DNA of 20,907 nt from an uncultured Eubacteriales bacterium. GTDB lineage: Bacteria > Bacillota > Clostridia > Oscillospirales > CAG-272. Of this stretch, positions 1 through 8,657 are shown piece after piece. The position numbers were made by a program, and so were the translations under genes. A model generated the notes under the pieces. It was not told the origin of the DNA, ran no database searches, and saw only the letters and a program-made list of their open reading frames with translations. The DNA is taken from the NCBI GenBank assembly GCA_949286815.1, contig CASEEB010000024.1:1-20907 (forward strand). The letters run 5' to 3'. Position 1 is the stretch's first letter; every line of letters begins with the position of its first letter.

Positions 1-1731
1 AAACCATTTTGGAAAAACGGTAAATTATATATTATCGGACAAATATTTACTGCAGCGATACTCATACCATTAAATAGAATTTTGTATATTACATTACAAA
101 AATATATTATTGATTCTCTGATCGCAGGTGAGCTTTTTTTACAAATTTGTTTTGGCATTTTGAGTTTCAGCCTTTCAATGTTACTTCTGGACTTGTTCGA
201 TTTTGCTTTTTTTAATTTATATGGATTAAAAAAATACATATTGATCAGAGGGACTATTGATAAAGAAAATTATCAAAAAGCAAATAAAACCGATTATAAA
301 TATTTTGACGATCCTGAGTTTTATGATAATTATACATATGCGATTAATGAAAGAAGCAATAAAGCCGAACAAGCGAGATTACTGCTTATACGATTGATCG
401 CGACATCTGCTGTTGTTATTTCTCTTACAACCCTTATCGCGACCAGTAGATGGGTTATCATTTTAATCACTGTTGTGTCATTTTGTGTTTCTACATTGAT
501 TAATAACAAAATTATAAAAATTAATCATGAAAAATATTTGGAGGAGATTCCCCTAAACAGAAAGTCCGGGTATATTAACAATTTGTTTTATAATAAGGAA
601 TATGCGGCTGATTTAAAGGTCAACAAATCTTCATATTTCCTTATGAAACATTATGACTGTGTGCTTGATGATAAGGTAAAAGTATATAAAAAATATCAAG
701 TTAAAAGTGTGGTTATGGGCGCGTTGGGGATTGTTATTGATAATTTGTCCGAAATTCTGATAAGCATATATCTTGTATATTTAATTGTACAGGGCAACAT
801 AAGTATAGGTGACTTTGCAAGTATGCTTACGGCCACCGGTATGCTTAAAAGCAATATGGGTGAATTCTTTGATCTGATTACAAGATCAAATGATTTGAGC
901 ATATACGCGGATAAAATCAAACAATTTTATGATCTTCCATCAATAATTGAAAGCTCGACTGACGGTAAACAACCTAACGAAAATGCGTTTTCTGTAGAAT
1001 TCAATAACGTAAATTTCAAATACAATAATTCTGAATTTGAACTGAAAAACATCAATATTAAGATCAATCCCGGTGAAAAGATTGCTATTGTCGGTGAAAA
1101 CGGAGTGGGTAAAACCACTCTTACAAAACTACTGCTTCGTCTATATGACCCGGACAGCGGCGAAATAAAGATTGACAATACTAAAATTTCAGATTATGAT
1201 GTTAATAAATTGCGGAATAAAATAGGAATTGCATTTCAAAAGCCGCTTGTTTATGCAATTCCACTGTGTGAAAATATGCAATTGTATAATGAGACCACAC
1301 CGGAGACCCTCATAAATCTTTTGGACAAATTACAGATGACTTCTATTTTGGAGAAAAACAACGCAACCCTTTCCACAGAATTAACCAAAGAGTTTGATAA
1401 ATCAGGCATTATATTATCAGTGGGTGAAGCGCAGAAATTAGGATTATCGAGGATAATGTTCGGTGATTACGGTCTTTTGATCTTGGATGAACCGTCTTCA
1501 GCACTTGATCCCATCGCGGAATATGAATTGACAAAGATGATTTTTGATCAAGCCAATAAAGCAACAACAATTATAATTTCACATAGATTATCAACAATTA
1601 GAAATGCAGACAGAATATATTTGATTGATAATGGAGAAATCCTTGAGCAAGGTAATCATGATGAGTTAATGCATTTGAAGGGCAGGTATTACACAATGTT
1701 TACCAGACAAGCAGAAAATTACATTAAATAG
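1..1731 (+). CDS. ABC exporter, fused permease and ATPase (5' end outside window)
   Basis: This is an exporter-type half-transporter with membrane and ATPase domains in one chain; it would work as a dimer in the cell membrane. The frame is open from base 1, and the codons before the TTG at 82 encode a plausible membrane helix (ITGQ-like region IIGQIFTAAILIPLNR), so the true start lies left of the window. Counting from the TTG, the first ~300 residues hold about five hydrophobic segments. The ATPase domain follows: Walker A GENGVGKTT near residue 338, Q-loop in AFQKP, signature LSVGEAQ (a variant of LSGGQ), Walker B LLILDEPSSALD and H-loop ISHR. The layout matches peptide, lantibiotic or lipid exporters, but the substrate is unknown. 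The gene is clearly richer in A+T than everything to its right. It ends 13 nt before a strong terminator. The family assignment is secure; the substrate is not. Confidence 0.93.
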   Translation, partial: KPFWKNGKLYIIGQIFTAAILIPLNRILYITLQKYIIDSLIAGELFLQICFGILSFSLSMLLLDLFDFAFFNLYGLKKYILIRGTIDKENYQKANKTDYKYFDDPEFYDNYTYAINERSNKAEQARLLLIRLIATSAVVISLTTLIATSRWVIILITVVSFCVSTLINNKIIKINHEKYLEEIPLNRKSGYINNLFYNKEYAADLKVNKSSYFLMKHYDCVLDDKVKVYKKYQVKSVVMGALGIVIDNLSEILISIYLVYLIVQGNISIGDFASMLTATGMLKSNMGEFFDLITRSNDLSIYADKIKQFYDLPSIIESSTDGKQPNENAFSVEFNNVNFKYNNSEFELKNINIKINPGEKIAIVGENGVGKTTLTKLLLRLYDPDSGEIKIDNTKISDYDVNKLRNKIGIAFQKPLVYAIPLCENMQLYNETTPETLINLLDKLQMTSILEKNNATLSTELTKEFDKSGIILSVGEAQKLGLSRIMFGDYGLLILDEPSSALDPIAEYELTKMIFDQANKATTIIISHRLSTIRNADRIYLIDNGEILEQGNHDELMHLKGRYYTMFTRQAENYIK

Positions 1732-1744
1732 TATTCTATAAGAG

Positions 1745-1779
1745 GAGTTGTTATTTGTAACGCGATAACAACTCTTTTT
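1745..1779 (+). terminator. Intrinsic terminator of the ABC exporter gene
   Basis: A perfect 10-bp inverted repeat (GAGTTGTTAT / ATAACAACTC) encloses a 10-nt loop and is followed at once by TTTTT. It starts 13 nt after the TAG stop and ends the exporter transcript. Confidence 0.9.
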
Positions 1780-1910
1780 GGTGGTTAAAATAAACCGCAA
1801 GTTCTACTGTGGGAGCGGTAAAACCAATCAGTGCTACAAAAAATCGGGCGAGCTTTAAGCAAGCCCATTGAAAAGAATGAAACTACAGACCTGATAGAAT
1901 AAGTAGGCAT

Positions 1911-1937
1911 AAAAAGACAGCCGCATGTGAGCGGCTG
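1911..1937 (-). terminator. Candidate terminator on the minus strand (rubrerythrin transcript)
   Basis: CAGCCGC and GCGGCTG form a perfect 7-bp stem around a 6-nt loop. Read on the minus strand the stem is followed by TTTTT (the A-run at 1911-1915). It lies about 130 nt past the rubrerythrin stop, so it would act as a second, back-up terminator. Confidence 0.55.
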
Positions 1938-2019
1938 CCTGAGATTGTAATGCGATGTCAGACCTTCTGTGCCACTTTTAGGGGTTAAGCCTGTATTTGT
2001 CCCTTATATGGCTAGTTGC

Positions 2020-2044
2020 AAACCACCGGCTTTGCCGGTGGTTT
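2020..2044. terminator. GC-rich hairpin just past rubrerythrin
   Basis: An 11-bp perfect stem (AAACCACCGGC / GCCGGTGGTTT) closes on a 3-nt loop, 21 nt past the rubrerythrin stop codon. The stem is very stable, but the U-tract is short (TTT on the minus strand, TTTT on the plus strand). It could be the main rubrerythrin terminator, an mRNA 3'-end stabiliser, or an end hairpin of an old IS200/IS605 element. Confidence 0.55.
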
Positions 2045-2065
2045 TGATTGTTGTGCGTCAGCTTA

Positions 2066-2602
2066 TCAGTAGTTTTCCTTGCGCACCTCAAAGAAGCTTT
2101 GAGGATGAGCGCATACGGGGCAGACCTGGGGCGCTTTCTTGCCCATTACAAGATGTCCGCAGTTGCGGCATTCCCACATCACCATTTCGCCTTTTTCAAA
2201 TACGTTTTGCATTTCTACATTTTTGAGCAGGGCACGGTATCTTTCCTCGTGGCTCTTTTCAATCATCGCGACCGCGCGGAATTTTTCGGCGAGTTCGACA
2301 AATCCTTCTTTCTCGGCATCCGCGGCAAATCTCTCGTACATGTCGGTCCATTCATAATTTTCACCCGCGGCGGCGGCGGCGAGGTTTTCGGCGGTATTTC
2401 CGAGTTCGCCGAGCTCCTTGAACCACATTTTAGCGTGTTCTTTTTCGTTGTCCGCGGTTTTCTGGAATATTTCGCATATCTGCTCATATCCTTCCTTTTT
2501 AGCCACGCTTGCGAAATAAGTATATTTATTCCGTGCCTGGCTTTCTCCGGCAAACGCCTCCATCAGATTCTTTTCTGTTTGTGTTCCTGAGTATTTACTC
2601 AT
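2066..2602 (-). CDS. rbr: Rubrerythrin
   Basis: Rubrerythrin is a cytoplasmic peroxide reductase that protects anaerobes from hydrogen peroxide, using electrons passed through a rubredoxin centre. The 178-aa protein has the normal two-domain plan. The N-terminal four-helix diiron domain carries ExxH-type ligands in FAGESQARNKY, NEKEHAKMWF and EKSHEERY. The C-terminal rubredoxin-like domain has CRNCGH and CPVCAHPQSFFE, giving the four cysteines of the Fe(SCys)4 site. The ATG is preceded by AAGGAGG at 2609-2615 with a 6-nt spacer, which fixes the start. Only 21 nt separate it from the upstream transglutaminase-like gene on the same strand, so read-through is likely. A TATAAT at 2628-2633 without a good -35 could give a weak promoter of its own. 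Confidence 0.97.
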   Translation of the reverse strand: MSKYSGTQTEKNLMEAFAGESQARNKYTYFASVAKKEGYEQICEIFQKTADNEKEHAKMWFKELGELGNTAENLAAAAAGENYEWTDMYERFAADAEKEGFVELAEKFRAVAMIEKSHEERYRALLKNVEMQNVFEKGEMVMWECRNCGHLVMGKKAPQVCPVCAHPQSFFEVRKENY

Positions 2603-2623
2603 GTCAAACCTCCTTATCTTTGA

Positions 2624-5600
2624 TTAAATTATATGTTTTATAAATCTGAGCTTAAATCTCTTTGTAAATTTAAGCCTTGATTTCTGCGCGTTTCTGAGCT
2701 TTGTGTCAAATTCCGCGATCAGTTTCATCTGCTCAGGTGTCATACCGTTTCCGAATTCCTCCGCGGAAAGCGCGTCGAAAATTTCCGAAAAGTCGGTAGT
2801 GCTGCGGACAAAGGGTCGTGTTTTTTTCTTTTTTGAGTTCTTGCCGTCGGATTGGTTGGTGTCAACCGGCTCATATCCTTCGGGATATCCGAATATATCC
2901 GCAAGCTCAATTGACGCTCTTTTCGCGAAATCATCCTTGAATTCGCCGGGCTGTGGAGTAAGCCCATAGACCGAGAGCATTAAGTAAACGGAATCGGAAA
3001 TCGCGCGAGCGATTTCCCGGCGGTCCTTCTCCGATGTGTTTTTACCGAAGCTGTCGGACAATACAAGTTCTTTTCGGCTGTTTCTTTCATAATCGGCTTT
3101 TTTGGTATCCGACAAAAGCCTGCTTACAACAAATACTGCCGATAAAAGCAGGATTATTATGACGCATATGATTACCGTGTCGCGTATGGTCTGAGCTTTC
3201 CGCTCCTGCTGCTCGGCAAGCGCGTTTGATTCGGATTCTTCCTCTTCGGAAAGAGTAGTTTCTTCTTCCGGCGAAGAATCATCTTCCGGTGTGGTTTGGT
3301 TTTCACCGTCTATCTGATCCAATATTGAGCCCTGCGAGCCGGACGAACTGCTGTCGTCTCCCGATTCCGGGGAACCGTACATTGCGTTGTAATATTCGGG
3401 AGTAGTCTCATACTGAACCCAGCCAATTCCGTCGAACCATACTTCTATCCAGGCGTGCGCCTCGTAGTCGTGAACATATGCCCTATATCTTGCCACCGCG
3501 TCCTCGCGTGTGTTGCTTACAAAATCGCAGGCGATGTATCCCTCGTTGTACCGAACGGGAATACCAAGCTCTCGTAATATGAGCGCGGCGGAGGAAGCAA
3601 ACTGGACACAATAGCCCTGTTTGGTTCTGGTAAGGAAATTTTCCACTCCGTCAAGGTCGGCTGACGCCGCCGAAGTGTCGGGGGTGATTGTATACTCGCA
3701 CTCCAATGTGTAAATTATATAGTCTATCACACCTCGTACAAGCCGGTCTCTCTGAACATATGTCTCGGCAACCGTGGAATTTTTCAGAGCCGCCAATGTA
3801 ACGTCAAGCGCATGATTTTCCGCACCGTCCGCGGCTTCGCCTCCGGAGTATATATTGTTTTTTATTTCATCAGCCAGAGAAGCTATAATGTCGCTGTCCG
3901 CCTTTTGCGTATATGTGTCATAAACAAAGGTGCTGTAGTTGTAATAGTCGTTCAGGTAATTTTCAAATTCCTCACTTTCCTCAAGAGTAAAGGAATACAG
4001 GTATTGCTCAAAAACATTGTTCACCGATTCGGAGGTGTCGAATCTCACGTCATATACTTTTCCGCTGTAGTCGGCGGTAAACGTCAGACTGCAATCCGAG
4101 CCGTGAATGGTGTAGGAAGTTTTGCTTCCGACGCCCTTGACGACAATGTCCGATGAATCATGGAGGTATATGCGTCTTGAGCTGTCGTTTCCGTTTTTGT
4201 AGTTATATACAAATCTTTTCAAGCCCGGAATATCATCGTCTACCACCGTGAGCGTAACATAGCTTTTATATCCGTTTTCTTCGGGAATATATGAGTTATA
4301 TATGTATACCGCTTCGGACAACAGATTATATTGCGATATGAGCTCCGAGAGATATTCGCTTCTCAAATCGCTCCTGTGTGAAGGTATATTCGCGACAAAC
4401 GCGTATTTCAGACCGCTTTCTTTGAATTTACGGCCTGTATAAATACCGTCGAAATAGTTCACGAATGTCAGATCGTCTTTTTTGTCAAGAGTTCCGTACT
4501 CAAGCAGCCCGTAGGACGGAATAAAGTAGGACGGGGCGTTGACGAGCGAAGAATCGTCGGTTATACGCCGTATATTGACGAGCATCGATATATATCCCAG
4601 ACGGGTCATATTGGAATATTTCGTAACGTAATCGTAGTCCTCGGAGGGCAGTGTTTCCGGGGACATATAGTTTATGAATGACAAGGCAAGATTTTCGGAA
4701 GGAAAATCGTCTGTGTCAAAGAAAGTTCTGTAATTGTCAAACTGCTCGTCGCTTGCCGGATACCAGCTTCCGTCCCGGTAATCCACGCCTATCCAGTTGC
4801 GCATGTATATATTTGCCGCATATTGGGTTTCAATATAGAACAGCTGCTTTTTCTCAAAGTGAAGCTGCTCTGCGTCGGTAGAGTGGGGAGTAAAATTGTC
4901 ACTGTTTGCTCTGTACTCCAGCTCATCCAGCATGGGACTGTCGCCTTTGAGCACGGCGGTGACATACTGACGCGCCATTTCCATTTTCGCGTCAAATGCG
5001 GGAATGGTGTTGAACGAGCCGCTGACCGCGCTTGCGGGCAGAAATATTACGACAAAACAGACGATCAACATGAAAAGTCCGGAAAAACCACCGGCGGCGG
5101 TTGAAGCAAGCTTTTGACGGCGCTCATATTTTCTTCTGAGTCTCAGCTCTTTTTTTATTTGCAAGAGTTCCTGTCTGTCAAAATCCGTATTTGACTGATT
5201 TTTTCGCCTTTTTTCGGGTTTGGAAAAATAGTCGCTCAGTTCCTCGTCTACGGTATATTCATTTTCCTTTATCCGTTCTTTTCTTTTGCGCTTTTCGGTC
5301 TTGCGGTCTGTGTCACCGTGTTTTTCGTGGAGCTTCAGATACTCCTCCGCGCGGGCGCTCAGGGGAGGGCAGTCGTTGTTTGTGTTCAGCACCGATATGT
5401 CTGAGCTATGTCTGCCTTTACCGTGAGCGGAATACAACCTGTCAAAGGACGCCATGACAATAATTGAGGCGAACGAAATGATTACAAGCGAAATTCCCCA
5501 GTTGCCCTTGGAAATATTGAATACGAATATCGGAACCAGAATAAGTACGCTTAGCACGGCGGGCGGGATTATTCTTGTCCGGCGGATAAGGCAGGGAACA

Positions 5601-6184
5601 AATACCGCGGCGGTTATAAGCATTACGATACACATTCCCGTAAACTTAAGCTCATCCGTCGGTATGTCCGTGCTTAGGTTTACCGTAAATCTTATGTATG
5701 AAAGATATCCCGCGTTGTAAAGCGCCGACATTATGCTGTTTATCACGGTAAGAACCGAGTCGGATATAAGCTTTAAAGGATTTGAGAACGGCGCGAGATA
5801 CGCGGCGATTACGGCAAGACTTGCCAAAGACCCCATGACGGCGCAATATTTATTCCGGCAAATCAATGCCGCCATGGCCGTAATTATCAAGGAAACCAAA
5901 ATTATACCGGAGACATTTGTGTCGGTTATCAGATCAAATGACGAACCGACAAATACGGCAAGACCGAGTACAGCCGTCCATATCACAATCGCCCGGCAGA
6001 TGTAACCGGCAATGCCGGTCGCGGAGCTTTTGCCGGCGTTGCCCGGGGGACATATCAGAATATTGCCCGGCGTCTGCCGAATTTTGTCATTTTCCTTTTT
6101 TCCTTTTGATTTTTTGCCCGAATCAGGGGAGATTTTGTCAAGAGAGATGTCATCTGTAATATTTTCATTCCTGTATTTTTTCAT
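2624..6184 (-). CDS. Large membrane transglutaminase-like protein (TgpA/DUF4129 type)
   Basis: This 1186-aa envelope protein carries a transglutaminase/protease-fold domain outside the membrane. Visible order: a polar N-terminus (1-55); about six membrane helices (60-250); a highly charged Lys/Arg/Glu linker (255-358); another helix (362-386); a long extracellular part; the papain-like core at about 850-930; a Ser/Glu-rich stretch (945-995); a last helix (1003-1021); and a basic cytoplasmic tail. Catalytic Cys859 is in KQGYCVQFAS and His910 in EAHAWIEVW. The usual third residue, Asp, is Glu926 in QYETTPEY. The protein is longer than common TgpA-like proteins (~650-750 aa), mainly through the linker and the region before the core. 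Its ATG overlaps the TGA of the DUF58 gene (ATGA), with GGAGGTG at 6192-6198, so translation is coupled. The substrate is unknown; peptidoglycan or surface-protein processing is inferred from the family. Confidence 0.9.
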   Translation of the reverse strand: MKKYRNENITDDISLDKISPDSGKKSKGKKENDKIRQTPGNILICPPGNAGKSSATGIAGYICRAIVIWTAVLGLAVFVGSSFDLITDTNVSGIILVSLIITAMAALICRNKYCAVMGSLASLAVIAAYLAPFSNPLKLISDSVLTVINSIMSALYNAGYLSYIRFTVNLSTDIPTDELKFTGMCIVMLITAAVFVPCLIRRTRIIPPAVLSVLILVPIFVFNISKGNWGISLVIISFASIIVMASFDRLYSAHGKGRHSSDISVLNTNNDCPPLSARAEEYLKLHEKHGDTDRKTEKRKRKERIKENEYTVDEELSDYFSKPEKRRKNQSNTDFDRQELLQIKKELRLRRKYERRQKLASTAAGGFSGLFMLIVCFVVIFLPASAVSGSFNTIPAFDAKMEMARQYVTAVLKGDSPMLDELEYRANSDNFTPHSTDAEQLHFEKKQLFYIETQYAANIYMRNWIGVDYRDGSWYPASDEQFDNYRTFFDTDDFPSENLALSFINYMSPETLPSEDYDYVTKYSNMTRLGYISMLVNIRRITDDSSLVNAPSYFIPSYGLLEYGTLDKKDDLTFVNYFDGIYTGRKFKESGLKYAFVANIPSHRSDLRSEYLSELISQYNLLSEAVYIYNSYIPEENGYKSYVTLTVVDDDIPGLKRFVYNYKNGNDSSRRIYLHDSSDIVVKGVGSKTSYTIHGSDCSLTFTADYSGKVYDVRFDTSESVNNVFEQYLYSFTLEESEEFENYLNDYYNYSTFVYDTYTQKADSDIIASLADEIKNNIYSGGEAADGAENHALDVTLAALKNSTVAETYVQRDRLVRGVIDYIIYTLECEYTITPDTSAASADLDGVENFLTRTKQGYCVQFASSAALILRELGIPVRYNEGYIACDFVSNTREDAVARYRAYVHDYEAHAWIEVWFDGIGWVQYETTPEYYNAMYGSPESGDDSSSSGSQGSILDQIDGENQTTPEDDSSPEEETTLSEEEESESNALAEQQERKAQTIRDTVIICVIIILLLSAVFVVSRLLSDTKKADYERNSRKELVLSDSFGKNTSEKDRREIARAISDSVYLMLSVYGLTPQPGEFKDDFAKRASIELADIFGYPEGYEPVDTNQSDGKNSKKKKTRPFVRSTTDFSEIFDALSAEEFGNGMTPEQMKLIAEFDTKLRNAQKSRLKFTKRFKLRFIKHII

Positions 6185-8634
6185 TCAGATTCACCTCCGT
6201 AATTGGCAGTGACTGCCGATGGAAGATAACCCTCCGTAAGTAAAATGCCGTTTTCCGAGAGCTGTCTGCGGCAGCTTTCTATGTATAACCTGCGGTCCGA
6301 GATGTTTTTGAATCGCTCATTCGGATTGTAAAAAATCACCTCTGACGCGCCGAAAGTATCCGAATCGGAGATTCCCGGGAGATTGCATAAGCTTGTGACG
6401 GTACGGTTGTCGATTGACGGAACCACGAATATTTTGCTTGAGCTCGGAATGTCATCTGTCATAAGACAGAGTTTGTCAGCCGTCAGAGTGCCGTCGCACA
6501 GCGGGGCGGTGGCAAAAAGCTTATATATGGCTTCAAAACTGTCCTCTCCCGCGAGAGTGTATGAATATATTCCGGATTCGGAGCGGTTGTCAAACCACGA
6601 AAGAACCACGTATCTTCCTTTTCTCAGCTCTCGTATGACCGCCGCTATTGTGAGTTCAACCGTTCCGTCGGCGAGAAATTCGTTGATATCCTCGGAATAT
6701 TCGGGGTCCGAAAGCTCGATTGCCTTAAGGTCTGTCGGCATGTCAAAAGATGAGATATCAAAAGCGGCGCTTTCGGAAGGACTGTCGGCAATACGTTTTG
6801 TCTTTTTATTAAGCCGTTCCGCTTTTCTCATTTGCTGCTCGAGCTTTTGACTTAATTCGCTGTCACTGATTTCACGGATAAAGTCCTCGTTTTTGACTTC
6901 CTTGACGGAGCTTGCTTTTCTGTCTTCCCGAATATTGTCCCGGCGCGGCTTCACTTTGCCCGAGTGTTTTTTGGGCTTTTTTAAATTTTCAGATTCGTTT
7001 TTCGCGTTGTTCTCAAAGTGATTTGATAGGTCGCAGTATATAAGAGTCGTGTTTGAGGTGCCGGTGTTGAAGTCCTTTACAACAAAATCGTCGGATTTTG
7101 AGGAAAGCTTCCAGTGTATGGATTTCAGCGGGTCTCCCGCGCGGTATTCGCGAATATCGCTTATCTCAAGCTTGTCATATGTAATGTTGGATTTCAGGGT
7201 TTTGGCGGCGCTGTCGGAGACGGCGCTTGTTTCGGGATTCTCAAAGTTCAGTCTGCGCGGCATTACGTAAAAAGTGTTTATACTTGAAATATTGATCCTG
7301 ATACGCATTATTTTCAGAAAATCATACACATACAGGTATTTTATGCCTATCTCATATGTCCCTCTGTATCTGAAGCTTACGTTGTCGTTTATGTCGTACT
7401 TTGAAAACGGCGCCATTGATATTTTAACCGTATTGTCCTCACAGCGCACACTGCTGCTCAACGGCAGACTGATTACCGCGTCGATGAACGGGTACGCGAA
7501 AGGGGACGAATTGTTCAGTGTGAATTCGTATTTGCAAGGCATGTATTTTTCTGTGGTTTTGGATTCGGATAAAATCGAGGCGTATAAAGTCAGTTTGGCG
7601 GTGAGGATATACAGAAAGAGAAAAACCGGAAGCACCAGGACGAAAAGAAAGAAAATATGCGACGCCGAATTTCTGAGCGCCTGAGTGAATACCAGGGAAG
7701 CTACGACCAAAATGATGTATTTGGAAAAAGCCGGTGTAAACTCAAATGAGCTGTATTCTTTGGAGCCCGACCGCTTTTCCTTTTTGCTTTCGGGAAGCCG
7801 GATCTTTGAAATCAGGGATTTCAAAGGCTTTACGGTTATGTCCGAAAGGCTTATCTCGTCGGAAGAATTTGCTTTTACACCTTTCAGAATAACGGTTCTT
7901 ACAAATATTATGAACAAGAGCGGTATAAGCGAAACTATAGAGGACGCCAGCGCCCATGTGGAGCTTCTGTACTGAAGGTCTGCCGCCGGGAGTATAAACG
8001 GCACCATGATTTTTCCGACGACAAGCTTATAGAAAACATATGAAGAAGTTGAACACGCGAATATTACGGCGTTTCCCGCGATGAGTTTGTCCGCGGTTCT
8101 TTTATACATTTTTTTTATGTTTGCCGTCAGCAATACCGCGGATACGAGCGCGGATATTGCCGAAATCAGGTAACATATTCCCGAAAGATTCAGAGAAAGC
8201 TCGGACAGCCACAAAAGACCGTTGTCGTCAGCCGCCTCTCTTAAAGCGTCCGTCAGGGAATTTGTGCCTCCGAAAAGGTAGGATATTGTCTGATAAGCTT
8301 TAATATCGATTGACTGTACCGCTCCGTCGCCGTCGGTATATGTAAACTTGATAAAAGAGAAAAACAGGGTCGTCACTGTAAATATCAACAGCAAAATCTG
8401 CAAAACGGCGCATATTATTCGGAAATTTTTTTTGAAAGCCTTAAAAGTATCGGAAAAGGGATTTTCCTTTTTTATTAATACGGCGGAACATTCAGGACAT
8501 TTTTTTGTGCCCACGGGCAGAATCGAGGCGCACTTCGGACACTTTATACCGAGAGTGAGACCGCAATTGCGGCAGTATGTACTGTCGCTTTTTACCGGTC
8601 TTCCGCAGTTCGGACAGATTTTAGTTTGCTCCAT
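6181..8634 (-). CDS. DUF58 protein with N-terminal zinc ribbons and membrane region
   Basis: DUF58 proteins have a vWA-like fold and are found with MoxR ATPases and transglutaminase-like membrane proteins; the exact reaction is unknown. The 817-aa protein starts with two zinc ribbons (Cys7/10/21/24 and Cys32/35/46/49). Membrane helices follow near 73-96, 148-172, 184-206, 226-250 and a pair at 304-350. A beta-rich segment (about 360-450) leads to the DUF58 hallmark REYRAGDPLKSIHWK at 495-509. A charged, probably disordered insert (about 545-635) splits the vWA-like part, and conserved-looking sequence resumes to the end. Typical DUF58 proteins have 300-450 residues and few helices, so the zinc-ribbon/multi-pass front end and the insert are unusual. 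The start is supported by GGGAGGAA at 8643-8650. It lies 23 nt after moxR and overlaps the next gene by 4 nt. Confidence 0.9.
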   Translation of the reverse strand: MEQTKICPNCGRPVKSDSTYCRNCGLTLGIKCPKCASILPVGTKKCPECSAVLIKKENPFSDTFKAFKKNFRIICAVLQILLLIFTVTTLFFSFIKFTYTDGDGAVQSIDIKAYQTISYLFGGTNSLTDALREAADDNGLLWLSELSLNLSGICYLISAISALVSAVLLTANIKKMYKRTADKLIAGNAVIFACSTSSYVFYKLVVGKIMVPFILPAADLQYRSSTWALASSIVSLIPLLFIIFVRTVILKGVKANSSDEISLSDITVKPLKSLISKIRLPESKKEKRSGSKEYSSFEFTPAFSKYIILVVASLVFTQALRNSASHIFFLFVLVLPVFLFLYILTAKLTLYASILSESKTTEKYMPCKYEFTLNNSSPFAYPFIDAVISLPLSSSVRCEDNTVKISMAPFSKYDINDNVSFRYRGTYEIGIKYLYVYDFLKIMRIRINISSINTFYVMPRRLNFENPETSAVSDSAAKTLKSNITYDKLEISDIREYRAGDPLKSIHWKLSSKSDDFVVKDFNTGTSNTTLIYCDLSNHFENNAKNESENLKKPKKHSGKVKPRRDNIREDRKASSVKEVKNEDFIREISDSELSQKLEQQMRKAERLNKKTKRIADSPSESAAFDISSFDMPTDLKAIELSDPEYSEDINEFLADGTVELTIAAVIRELRKGRYVVLSWFDNRSESGIYSYTLAGEDSFEAIYKLFATAPLCDGTLTADKLCLMTDDIPSSSKIFVVPSIDNRTVTSLCNLPGISDSDTFGASEVIFYNPNERFKNISDRRLYIESCRRQLSENGILLTEGYLPSAVTANYGGESE

Positions 8635-8657
8635 AAGTCAGATTCCTCCCGTGAGAG

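Larger units (their letters stand above)
1784..2046. mobile_element. Gene-free stretch, possible IS200/IS605-type remnant
   Basis: About 270 bases between the exporter terminator and the rubrerythrin gene hold no convincing gene. A short frame, 1794-1871 (+), is open and reads VGAVKPIS...KQAH before a TGA. This resembles the low-complexity tail that follows the catalytic part of some TnpB proteins, but it lacks any diagnostic motif. Two perfect hairpins lie downstream (1918-1937 and 2020-2044); subterminal hairpins of this kind are typical of IS200/IS605 ends. No transposase core, target duplication or inverted-repeat pair is visible. The remnant idea is inference, and the hairpins also work as terminators for the gene on the other strand. 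Confidence 0.22.

Noticed and set aside
82..84. TTG at 82 as the start of the exporter gene
   Set aside because: The frame is open to base 1 and the earlier codons encode a membrane-like helix, so the gene simply runs off the window.
2048..2590. Long open frame on the plus strand opposite rubrerythrin
   Set aside because: It lies entirely over a confidently identified gene, has no ribosome site and gives a protein with no recognisable features.
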